Shown: in pieces, positions 1 to 5,344 of the stretch | How the letters are laid out: the number at the start of each line of letters is the position of its first letter | How positions within the stretch are numbered: position 1 is the stretch's first letter | From: an uncultured Clostridia bacterium | GTDB lineage: Bacteria; Bacillota; Clostridia; Lachnospirales; Lachnospiraceae | Direction of reading: 5' to 3' | DNA length: 6,628 nucleotides | Assembly: GCA_946620335.1 (NCBI GenBank) | Contig: CAMONF010000270.1 | Span: forward strand, 1-6,628 | Made by a program: the position numbers and the translations under genes | The notes under the pieces: model-generated | What the model saw: the letters and a program-made list of their open reading frames with translations, nothing else | Databases searched by the model: none | What the model was told of the DNA's origin: nothing

Positions 1-573
1 GTTCCGGTCTGGAACGGCCTGACCGACGATTTCCATCCCACCCAGATCCTGGCGGACTTCCTGACCATGCGGGAGGTCTTCGGCGACATCAAGGGCCTCA
101 ATTTCTGCTTCCTGGGCGACGGCCGCAACAATATGGCCAACTCCTTCCTGGTGGGCTGCGGCAAGATGGGCGTCAACTGCGCCATCATCGCTCCGAAGGA
201 ACTGTGGCCGGCAGAGGACCTGGTCGAGCTGGCCAGGGGCTACGCCGCTGAGGCTGGTTCCACCATCACCATCACGGAGGATGTGAACGCGGTGGCGGGC
301 GCGGATGTCATTTACACGGACGTCTGGGCCTCCATGGGCGAGGAAGACAAGGCAGCCGAGCGTGTGGCCCTGCTCCGCCCCTACCAGGTCAACAGCGAGC
401 TCATGGCCAAGACCGGCAAGGCATCCACCATCTTCATGCACTGCCTGCCGGCCGTCAAGGGAAATGAAGTCACGGAGGAGGTCTTCGAGTCCGCCCAGTC
501 CGTCGTCTTCGACGAGGCCGAGAACCGGATGCACACGATCAAGGCGGTCATGGTGGCCACCCTGGGAGGCTGA
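1..573 (+). CDS. argF: Ornithine carbamoyltransferase, C-terminal part (5' end outside window)
   Basis: This frame is open from base 1 and encodes the last 190 residues of an enzyme that normally has about 310-335, so the carbamoyl-phosphate domain lies upstream of the window. The enzyme transfers the carbamoyl group between carbamoyl phosphate and ornithine/citrulline in the cytoplasm. Visible family motifs are the HPTQ motif (bases 34-45) inside a typical NGLTDDFHPTQ stretch, the GDGRNNMANS segment, the DVWASMG loop that contacts ornithine, and the HCLP motif (439-450) whose cysteine binds the ornithine side. The end, with VFDEAENRMHTIKAVM, is also typical. The fit is to OTC rather than to aspartate carbamoyltransferase or the YgeW group. 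Whether it works in arginine synthesis (argF) or in citrulline breakdown (arcB) cannot be decided without the upstream genes. The next gene begins 33 bp downstream on the same strand and is probably co-transcribed. Confidence 0.93.
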   Translation, partial: VPVWNGLTDDFHPTQILADFLTMREVFGDIKGLNFCFLGDGRNNMANSFLVGCGKMGVNCAIIAPKELWPAEDLVELARGYAAEAGSTITITEDVNAVAGADVIYTDVWASMGEEDKAAERVALLRPYQVNSELMAKTGKASTIFMHCLPAVKGNEVTEEVFESAQSVVFDEAENRMHTIKAVMVATLGG

Positions 574-606
574 TGTAAGGCCTGAGACAGGCGAGCGAGG
601 AGCGGA

Positions 607-858
607 ATGAGACAGTCACTGACACCGGAGGAAATCTTATACTATGTGGTGAAGGCCCTTCTGTGCGGCTTCATCATACTCTGCGTCGGCGTCCTTCTCA
701 GCGGCAGGCATGATCCGGGCAAGATGGTGGAGACGATCTTTATCCTGGGCGCCATGCTGAACGGGCTTGTGGGCGTCCGGCTCTGGGACGAGGCAAGGGT
801 GACCAGCCAGGCTCTCATTGTGTCTGCCTTCGTGTGCTTTGCGCTTGCTTTTATTTGA
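607..858 (+). CDS. Small hypothetical membrane protein, three predicted TM segments
   Basis: This is an 83-residue protein whose family I do not recognise. Hydrophobic stretches at about residues 12-32, 41-59 and 67-83 would make three transmembrane helices. They are separated by short polar loops (SGRHDPGK and DEARVTSQ), and the protein ends inside the last helix. The start ATG is preceded by AGGAG at 598-602 with a 4-base spacer, which is short but usable. The gene follows the carbamoyltransferase by 33 bp and lies before the terminator at 872-912, so it is probably the last gene of that transcript. No catalytic residue pattern is visible. A role in transport or as an accessory membrane protein would be a guess. 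Confidence 0.72.
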   Translation: MRQSLTPEEILYYVVKALLCGFIILCVGVLLSGRHDPGKMVETIFILGAMLNGLVGVRLWDEARVTSQALIVSAFVCFALAFI

Positions 859-871
859 CACGGATGGATAC

Positions 872-912
872 GGCGGCGGCCGGACCGGGAAACGGCCCGC
901 CGCTGCCTTTTT
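872..912 (+). terminator. Intrinsic (Rho-independent) terminator
   Basis: GGCGGCGGC (872-880) pairs with GCCGCTGCC (899-907) in a 9-bp GC-rich stem with one G-U pair. Further short pairing is possible inside the loop region, and five T residues (908-912) follow directly. It sits 13 bp after the small membrane protein gene and should end the carbamoyltransferase transcript, separating it from birA. Confidence 0.85.
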
Positions 913-945
913 GTGCCGGGATGTGCACGGAGGGATGACGCAGGT

Positions 946-1029
946 ATGACGAATCGGAAGAATACGCCCTCCTCCGATCCCGAGGAAACAGGAGACAATA
1001 GAGATGGACTACACGAGAAAGCTGGCTGA
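946..1029 (+). other. Candidate leader ORF overlapping the birA start (27 codons)
   Basis: An ATG at 946 opens a 27-codon frame that ends at TGA 1027-1029, in a different frame from birA and overlapping its first codons. A five-codon mini-ORF (ATG 935, TGA 947-949) sits just before it with a GGAGGG ribosome binding site (929-934). The two frames overlap in an ATGA. The peptide is polar and resembles nothing I know. It may be chance, or it may be a leader that couples translation to birA. The weak point is that ATG 946 has no convincing binding site of its own. Confidence 0.15.
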
Positions 1030-1864
1030 CAATCTGGGTGAGGCGGATGCCTTTTATCCGGCCATATACTTTGGGGAATCGGTGGACTCCACCAACGAGT
1101 GGATCAAACGCCTTGCCCGGGAGGGAGCTCCCCGGGGGACTACGGCCTGCGCGGAAGAGCAGACTGCCGGCAAGGGGCGGAGCGGCCACGTGTGGGTCTC
1201 TCCGGCTGGGGAAAATATTTATTTTTCCATTCTGCTGAGGCCCTCCTTCCCGCCGGAAAAGGCGCCGGGGCTCACCCTGGTCATGGGTCTTTCCGTGACG
1301 GAGGCCCTGCAGCGGATGGGGCTTCCGGCAGGCATCAAATGGCCGAACGACGCGGTGACCGGCGGCAAGAAGGTCTGCGGAATCCTGACGGAACTCATGG
1401 TGGAACCGGGGAGCACCTACTATGTGGTGGTGGGCACCGGCATCAATGTCAACCAGACCCTGTTTGCGGAGGAAATCAGCCGGACAGCCACTTCCGTGAG
1501 GCTGGCCCTGCGGGAGAAACTGGAGGCTGTTCCTGGGGAAAGTCAGCCTGCCGCGCAGCCGGATGCCACAATGGATGACCTGGTCGACCGGAGCCAGGTC
1601 CTTGCGGAGGTCCTGAAAAGGTTCGCGGAGAACTATGCGGCTTATGAGAAGACAGGGGACCTGACCGGCCTGATCGACTCCTACAATGCCCTGCTTGTGA
1701 ACCGTGGTCGCCAGGTCAGGATCGAGGACCCCAAGGGGCCCTACCTGGCGGTCTCTCGAGGCATCGACGCCACGGGGGCCTTGCTTGTCGAGAAGGAGAA
1801 CGGAGAGGTCGTGGCGGTGGATTCCGGCGAGGTCTCCGTGAGAGGACTGTATGGCTATGTCTGA
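1004..1864 (+). CDS. birA: Biotin--[acetyl-CoA-carboxylase] ligase, class I (no HTH domain)
   Basis: This enzyme activates biotin with ATP to biotinyl-AMP and attaches it to the lysine of biotin carboxyl carrier domains in the cytoplasm. The catalytic domain spans about residues 20-225. It shows the DSTNEW segment (28-33), the biotinyl-AMP loop GKGRSGHVW (56-64), IKWPND (111-116), CGILTE (125-130) and GTGINVN (144-150). The C-terminal SH3-like domain is at about 230-282 and ends DSGEVSVRG. At 286 residues it lacks the N-terminal winged helix of bifunctional BirA repressors. An in-frame stop at 947-949 and the absence of a start codon after it rule out a longer N terminus. The start ATG has AGGAG (990-994) 9 bases upstream. 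The final Arg of the usual GRGRRGR loop is His here. The 20-bp gap to the next gene suggests co-transcription. Confidence 0.95.
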   Translation: MDYTRKLADNLGEADAFYPAIYFGESVDSTNEWIKRLAREGAPRGTTACAEEQTAGKGRSGHVWVSPAGENIYFSILLRPSFPPEKAPGLTLVMGLSVTEALQRMGLPAGIKWPNDAVTGGKKVCGILTELMVEPGSTYYVVVGTGINVNQTLFAEEISRTATSVRLALREKLEAVPGESQPAAQPDATMDDLVDRSQVLAEVLKRFAENYAAYEKTGDLTGLIDSYNALLVNRGRQVRIEDPKGPYLAVSRGIDATGALLVEKENGEVVAVDSGEVSVRGLYGYV

Positions 1865-1884
1865 AGCCGGAAGGGAGTAATTGT

Positions 1885-2820
1885 ATGGATATCCGGACAG
1901 GCGCTGTGATCGTAGCGGCGGAGAACGCTCCGGAGGGCGAGGCCTTCCGGCCCCTCAACGAGTTGGGCGGCATGACGGTCGCCTCCAGGGTCGTGGCCAA
2001 TTTCCGCCGGGCCGGGATCACCGACATCGTGATGGTGACCGGCTTCAGGGGCGAGGAGCTGGAGAGGGACCTCCGCTACCGCGGCGTGACCTTCCTGAGA
2101 AATGAAGACCACACAAGGACCCAGATGCTGGACTCTGTCAAGATGGGTCTCGCCTACCTGAAGGACCGCTGTGACCGGGTCTTCGTCTGCCCCGGCGACC
2201 GGCCCTTCTTCACGGACGAGACCTTGCGGACCATGTCCCTCCTCAAGGGGCTGGTCATTTTACCCTCCTGCCATGGCCGGGCGGGTCATCCGGTCCTTTT
2301 GGACGCGGCTGCAGTGCCGGCGGTTCTCGCCTACGAAGGCGAGGGCGGCCTTAAGGGCGCCATCTGGTCCCTGGACCAGCCGCCTGTCTTCGCGGAGGTG
2401 GAGGACGAAGGCGTCCTGGCCGGCGTCCGGGATGAAGGAGAGGCGGAGAGGATGCTGGAGGCCCGCAAGGCGGACGAGATTTACTGCGCGGTCAAGGTCC
2501 AGCTGGTGGCGGACAAGCCGTTTTTCGGCCCGGGCACGGTCACCCTTTTCAAACAGATCGATCGTCTGGGGTCGGTGCGCGAGGCCTGTGCCAAGACCGG
2601 CATCTCCTACAGCAAGGGCTGGAGCATGATCGCCCAGGCAGAGAAAGTGACCGGTACGCGGCTGATTCTGCGGCAGACGGGCGGAAGGAACGGCGGCGGA
2701 GCCGGAATCACGGACCGGTGCCGGGATATCATCGACCGCTATGAGCGGCTCCAGCAGGCTGTGGCGGAGTATGCCCGGATGAGTTACGGTGAATATTTCG
2801 GGGATGCCGGGTTTGGGTGA
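1885..2820 (+). CDS. MobA/MocA-like NTase domain fused to ModE-type winged helix
   Basis: The 311-residue protein has two domains. Residues 1-195 resemble molybdenum-cofactor nucleotidyltransferases (MocA/MobA fold). After the first strand GAVIVAA (6-12) the expected LAAGxSxRMGxxK loop reads ENAPEGEAFRPL (13-24), so the loop glycine, arginine and lysine are Glu, Glu and Arg. The later CPGDRPFF (102-109) and GRAGHPVLLD (131-140) segments are conserved. Residues 203-300 match the ModE DNA-binding domain. FFGPGTVTLFKQIDRLGSVREAC leads into the recognition helix GISYSKGW (239-246), then comes the wing TGGRNGGGAGIT (265-276) and a closing helix. There is no molybdate-binding TOBE/Mop domain. An AAGGGAG site (1871-1877) lies 7 bases before ATG. 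I infer a DNA-binding regulator or bifunctional protein of molybdenum-cofactor metabolism. Active cytidylyltransferase chemistry is doubtful. It follows birA by 20 bp and is convergent with the PAP2 gene. Confidence 0.85.
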   Translation: MDIRTGAVIVAAENAPEGEAFRPLNELGGMTVASRVVANFRRAGITDIVMVTGFRGEELERDLRYRGVTFLRNEDHTRTQMLDSVKMGLAYLKDRCDRVFVCPGDRPFFTDETLRTMSLLKGLVILPSCHGRAGHPVLLDAAAVPAVLAYEGEGGLKGAIWSLDQPPVFAEVEDEGVLAGVRDEGEAERMLEARKADEIYCAVKVQLVADKPFFGPGTVTLFKQIDRLGSVREACAKTGISYSKGWSMIAQAEKVTGTRLILRQTGGRNGGGAGITDRCRDIIDRYERLQQAVAEYARMSYGEYFGDAGFG

Positions 2821-2828
2821 GCGGCAGT

Positions 2829-2874
2829 GGGGAAAATGGGAATCAGGGACGGCTCCTTTTCCCACTTTTCATAG
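2829..2874 (+). repeat. REP-like repeat, copy A (direct)
   Basis: This is a 46-bp unit identical to the unit at 2880-2925 except for one C/T difference (C2853 versus T2904), with a repeat period of 51 bp. It begins 8 bp after the stop codon of the NTase-ModE gene. The unit is itself an imperfect palindrome. GGGAAAA pairs with TTTTCCC and, past a TG bulge, GGAA pairs with TTCC around a loop near CAGGGACG. Such a stem with a bulge resembles REP elements mobilised by RAYT transposases. That assignment is inference, since no transposase gene is present. Confidence 0.85.
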
Positions 2875-2879
2875 GTATG

Positions 2880-2925
2880 GGGGAAAATGGGAATCAGGGA
2901 CGGTTCCTTTTCCCACTTTTCATAG
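2880..2925 (+). repeat. REP-like repeat, copy B (direct)
   Basis: This is the second direct copy of the 46-bp unit (45 of 46 bases equal to copy A). It also forms the left arm of a long hairpin with the inverted copy C. Bases 2881-2921 pair with 2925-2966 across a loop of only three bases (ATA, 2922-2924). Confidence 0.88.
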
Positions 2926-2966
2926 AAAAGTGGGAAAAGGAACCGTCCCTGATTCCCATTTTTCCC
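2925..2966 (-). repeat. REP-like repeat, copy C (inverted)
   Basis: This is the inverted copy of unit B, complementary over 41 bases with a single extra T (in the T run 2959-2963). The copies B and C together make a near-perfect stem of about 41 bp. Copy C ends one base before the stop codon (2968-2970) of the minus-strand PAP2 gene. The hairpin therefore lies between two convergent genes, where it could block read-through from both sides. No T run follows the stem on either strand, so it is not a classical intrinsic terminator. Confidence 0.88.
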
Positions 2967-2967
2967 G

Positions 2968-3891
2968 TCATCTCTCCTTGACAAAGAAGCGGTCGAAGAG
3001 GAGGGGATAGAGTGCGATTACCACGAAGATGACGATGAAATACCGTCCCGACCGCACCAGGTGGGCAGCCAGTGTCCCCGAATCCAGAAAGGCCTCGGAG
3101 AAGGGAAGTTTCAGCACCACGTTAAGTCCCAGATAGATGGCTCCGCCGCCCAGGACCCGGAGGAACATGCGGACCGGCTGCCGCGTATTCTTGAAGTTCA
3201 CGTACTTCTCTTCAAAGACAGTGGCGACCGCGAAGCCGGCCAGGAGCCCGAAGCAGGTGTAGAAGTCGTCGCTGGTACAGTAGAAGAAGCCCGGGATGCA
3301 GCTGGCGACTAAAATGGCATAGAGGACCTTTTGATTCTCGATCTTTCTCCAGAGGAAGGAGACGATGAAAATGACAGCCGCACCCAGCGCCCAGCCGAAA
3401 ATCACATCCGTCGGATAGTGGGCGCCCACCGCCACGCGGGAGAAGCCGACCAGGAGCGGGGTCACGAAGGCCAGGATACCGAGCCAGCGCTTGCGGAAGC
3501 GGGCGAAGAGGGAGCCGTAGACGGTCGCGGCGCAGGTCGAGTGGCCGCTGGGGAAGGAGAAGCCCTGGGCGGCGATATCGTACATGTCCGCGTCCTTTTC
3601 CACCAGGCGGAAGAGGCGGATGCCTTCGTTGTCAAAGTAGGGCCGGCGGCGGAGGAAGACGTTCTTGATCATGGGGTTCCAGACGCAGGCGGTCAGGAGG
3701 GTGAGACCTATGTAGCGGGCGGCCTTCTTATCCCAGCACCAATAGAGAAAGCCCAGGATGACGACCATGAGGAGGGTCTCCCCGAAGAGGGACAGCTCGG
3801 AGACGAAGGACATGACGGGCGCGGGCAAGGCGGCCTGGAGGGCCTCCATGAGGCGGACTTCCCAGTCAAAGTAAAATACATTTCCGGTCAT
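2968..3891 (-). CDS. PAP2-family membrane phosphatase
   Basis: This is a 307-residue integral membrane protein of the type-2 phosphatidic acid phosphatase superfamily, which removes phosphate from lipid phosphates such as phosphatidic acid or undecaprenyl pyrophosphate, usually at the outer face of the membrane. All three signature motifs are intact. They are K76-x6-R83-P84 in KNVFLRRRP, P114-S-G-H117 with the catalytic histidine, and S151-R-x5-H158-x3-D162 in SRVAVGAHYPTD. Hydrophobic helices flank the motifs, and about 125 residues with several further predicted helices follow the catalytic core, ending in a short basic tail FDRFFVKER. The substrate cannot be told from sequence. An AAGGAA site (minus strand, about 3902-3907) precedes the ATG at normal distance, and an in-frame stop at 3946-3948 excludes a much longer protein. 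It is divergent from the molybdopterin gene cluster and convergent with the NTase-ModE gene. Confidence 0.93.
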   Translation of the reverse strand: MTGNVFYFDWEVRLMEALQAALPAPVMSFVSELSLFGETLLMVVILGFLYWCWDKKAARYIGLTLLTACVWNPMIKNVFLRRRPYFDNEGIRLFRLVEKDADMYDIAAQGFSFPSGHSTCAATVYGSLFARFRKRWLGILAFVTPLLVGFSRVAVGAHYPTDVIFGWALGAAVIFIVSFLWRKIENQKVLYAILVASCIPGFFYCTSDDFYTCFGLLAGFAVATVFEEKYVNFKNTRQPVRMFLRVLGGGAIYLGLNVVLKLPFSEAFLDSGTLAAHLVRSGRYFIVIFVVIALYPLLFDRFFVKER

Positions 3892-3949
3892 AATTGGAAG
3901 ATTCCTTTCGATGGTTGGACTTGAGAAAAGGGGACGGGAGGGCTTTCAT
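3866..3949 (-). other. Candidate upstream leader ORF of the PAP2 gene (27 codons)
   Basis: On the minus strand a perfect AGGAGG (3956-3961) lies 6 bases before an ATG (3947-3949). The frame runs 27 codons to TGA at 3866-3868 and overlaps the start of the PAP2 gene by 26 bases in another frame. This ribosome binding site is stronger than that of PAP2 itself. The peptide (beginning MKALPSPFLKSNHR) is polar and basic, with no recognised family. It may be a leader peptide controlling PAP2 translation through overlap, or a chance ORF. Confidence 0.35.
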
Positions 3950-3995
3950 TTTAATCCTCCTGCATCCCTTGCTCTGCCAGACAGGAAAACGGCGG

Positions 3996-4020
3996 AGCTG
4001 CGCCCGGACGTCCGGCAGCT
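3996..4020. promoter_or_regulatory. Palindrome / hairpin in the divergent intergenic region
   Basis: A perfect 12-bp palindrome, CCGGACGTCCGG (4004-4015), is flanked by complementary AGCTG (3996-4000) and CAGCT (4016-4020) with three extra bases on the left. It lies in the untranslated leader expected for the PAP2 transcript and upstream of the promoter proposed for the plus-strand cluster. It could be an RNA hairpin or a protein-binding site. There is no T run, so it is not a standard terminator. Confidence 0.35.
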
Positions 4021-4039
4021 GCGTGCATCCCCGCGTTTC

Positions 4040-4048
4040 ATTATAACA
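4040..4048 (-). promoter_or_regulatory. Candidate extended -10 promoter for the PAP2 gene
   Basis: Read on the minus strand the sequence is TGT-TATAAT, a consensus -10 box (4040-4045) with the extended TGn element. No good -35 box is seen at the usual distance, which extended -10 promoters can tolerate. Transcription would start near 4033 and give a leader of about 140 bases containing the hairpin and the upstream ORF. Confidence 0.5.
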
Positions 4049-4104
4049 CGCCCACTATACATCAGGGATATGAAAAAGCTGTGAAGAAGGAAATGCAAAC
4101 CGAT

Positions 4105-4136
4105 TTGTTTTCAAAAAGCAATGGATGTGATACACT
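4105..4136 (+). promoter_or_regulatory. Candidate promoter of the molybdopterin gene cluster
   Basis: TTGTTT (4105-4110) is a possible -35 box. GATACA (4129-4134), preceded by TG at 4126-4127, is a possible extended -10 box at 18-base spacing. TACACT (4131-4136) is an alternative register. Transcription would begin near 4141-4144, about 30 bases before the ATG at 4173. Confidence 0.42.
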
Positions 4137-4143
4137 GGTAAAC

Positions 4144-4156
4144 GGCAGATACTGCC
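4144..4156 (+). promoter_or_regulatory. Small inverted repeat at the predicted transcript start
   Basis: GGCAG ATA CTGCC is a 5-bp inverted repeat with a three-base loop, placed between the candidate -10 box and the ribosome binding site AAGGGAGG (4157-4164). It could act as a 5'-end RNA hairpin or as an operator half-site pair overlapping the start of transcription. It does not resemble the E. coli ModE box. Confidence 0.3.
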
Positions 4157-4172
4157 AAGGGAGGAAAGTGCC

Positions 4173-5195
4173 ATGAAGCTGATGAGAAGCGAGGACGCGG
4201 TCGGACAGATGCTCTGCCACGACATCACCCAGATCATTCCGGGGGTCAAAAAGGGGCCGGTCTTTAAGAAGGGCCACATCATCCGGGAGGAGGACGTCCC
4301 GGTCCTGCTCTCCGTCGGCAAGGAGCACGTCTATATCTGGGAGGTCGACGAGACCATGCTCCACGAGAACGACGCGGCGCAGGTCCTCTGCGACATTTCC
4401 ATAAATGAGAACATGCACCCCGGTCCCGTCAGCGAGGGAAAAATCGAGCTGATCGCGGATTGCCCCGGTGTCCTCAAGGTGGACAGGGAGCGGCTCATGG
4501 CCGTCAATTCCCAGGGTGAGATGATGATCGCCTGCCATCATGGGGACTTTCCTGTGGAGAAAGGGGACAAGCTGGCCGGCATGCGTGTCATTCCCCTTAT
4601 CATAGAGAAGGAAAAGATGGAGCGGGCCAGGGAGGCAGCGGCCGGTGGGCAGATTTTCACCCTGAAGCCCTATATACATAAAAAAGTCGGTATCGTGACG
4701 ACGGGAAGCGAAGTTTACTATGGTAGGATCAAAGATGCCTTCACGCCGGTCCTCCTTGATAAGCTCTCCGCCTTCGACACGGAGATAGTCGGGCATGAGC
4801 TGTCCAACGATGACGCGGCTATGACCGTCGCCGCCATTGAAAAGCTTCTGGCGGCCGGCGCGGATATGATCCTGTGCTCCGGCGGCATGAGCGTTGACCC
4901 CGACGACCGGACGCCCCTGGCCATCCGGACAGTGGCGGACCGAGTGGTGACCTACGGCGCGCCTGTCCTGCCCGGCGCCATGTTCATGCTGGCCTACAAG
5001 GGGGAGGACAACATTCCGATTCTGGGGCTGCCCGGGTGTGTCATGTATGCCAGGCGGACTATTCTGGACCTGGTCCTGCCGCGGATCATGACGGGGGAGG
5101 TCCTGACAAAGGCGGATTTCGACCGGCTGGGGGAGGGCGGACTGTGTCTGAACTGTCCGGTGTGTACATTTCCCAACTGCGGGTTCGGGAAATAA
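4173..5195 (+). CDS. Molybdopterin-binding protein (MoeA/MogA-type fold) with four-Cys tail
   Basis: The 340-residue protein carries a MoCF-biosynthesis (MogA/MoeA) domain at about residues 170-310. It shows KVGIVTTGSEVYYGRIKD (171-188), the SNDD element (211-214), the loop CSGGMSVDPDDRTP (235-248) equivalent to the SGGxSxGxxD phosphate/pterin-binding loop, GAPVLPGAMF (262-271) and PILGLPGC (282-289). The first 165 residues are a diverged N-terminal region. It is shorter than full MoeA (about 400 residues), lacking a clear C-terminal beta domain. Instead it ends in C325-x2-C328-x2-C331-x4-C336, a likely metal or Fe-S site. I infer a role in late cofactor assembly or delivery to a molybdenum hydroxylase, supported by XdhC and MOSC genes downstream. 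The AAGGGAGG site (4157-4164) lies 8 bases before the ATG. Confidence 0.88.
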   Translation: MKLMRSEDAVGQMLCHDITQIIPGVKKGPVFKKGHIIREEDVPVLLSVGKEHVYIWEVDETMLHENDAAQVLCDISINENMHPGPVSEGKIELIADCPGVLKVDRERLMAVNSQGEMMIACHHGDFPVEKGDKLAGMRVIPLIIEKEKMERAREAAAGGQIFTLKPYIHKKVGIVTTGSEVYYGRIKDAFTPVLLDKLSAFDTEIVGHELSNDDAAMTVAAIEKLLAAGADMILCSGGMSVDPDDRTPLAIRTVADRVVTYGAPVLPGAMFMLAYKGEDNIPILGLPGCVMYARRTILDLVLPRIMTGEVLTKADFDRLGEGGLCLNCPVCTFPNCGFGK

Positions 5196-5218
5196 AGGCA
5201 GAGAAAGGCTTGATTCCT

Positions 5219-5332
5219 TTCACAGCGAGTCCAATTAATATGAACGCGGGAATCAGAGTTTCTTTCACGGCGGGTCTGGTCAATATGAGCGCGGGAATCA
5301 GATTTTCCGTTCACGGCGGACCCGGTAAATAG
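5219..5332 (+). repeat. 45/46-bp tandem repeat, about 2.5 copies
   Basis: Unit 1 (5219-5263) and unit 2 (5264-5309) agree at about 35 of the first 43 positions. Nearly all differences are transitions. A truncated unit 3 (5310-5332) follows and runs into the xdhC ribosome binding site. Each unit begins TTCAC-GCG and the full units contain AATATGA followed by CGCGGGAATCAGA. The array fills most of the 149-bp gap between the stop of the molybdopterin-binding gene and xdhC. It is noncoding in the frames of both neighbours. No transposase or CRISPR-like repeat/spacer structure is visible. Confidence 0.8.
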
Positions 5333-5344
5333 AGGTGAACAGAT

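Noticed and set aside
2789..3010. Plus-strand ORF of 73 aa with a repeated WESGT-PFPTFHR pattern, and its minus-strand counterpart at 2784-2984.
   Set aside because: Both are read straight out of the REP-like repeat units and overlap the ends of two real genes. The peptide repetition only reflects the DNA repeat.
3331..3924. Plus-strand ORF (197 aa) opposite the PAP2 gene, rich in Glu, Gly and Asp.
   Set aside because: It is antisense to a gene with all PAP2 motifs intact. The acidic composition is what the complement of that gene gives.
3892..4172. Molybdenum-cofactor riboswitch upstream of the molybdopterin-binding gene.
   Set aside because: The best promoter leaves a leader of only about 30 bases, and I could not recognise the conserved cofactor-riboswitch fold in the longer intergenic sequence. 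A covariance-model search would settle it.
5036..5332. Plus-strand ORF whose end reads as two similar 15-residue blocks (FTA-NM-AGIR).
   Set aside because: It overlaps the molybdopterin-binding gene in another frame, and the peptide repeat arises because the DNA repeat unit is 45 bp, a multiple of three.
5219..5332. CRISPR array.
   Set aside because: The units are contiguous, imperfect and only 2.5 in number, with no unique spacers between conserved repeats and no cas gene in the window.
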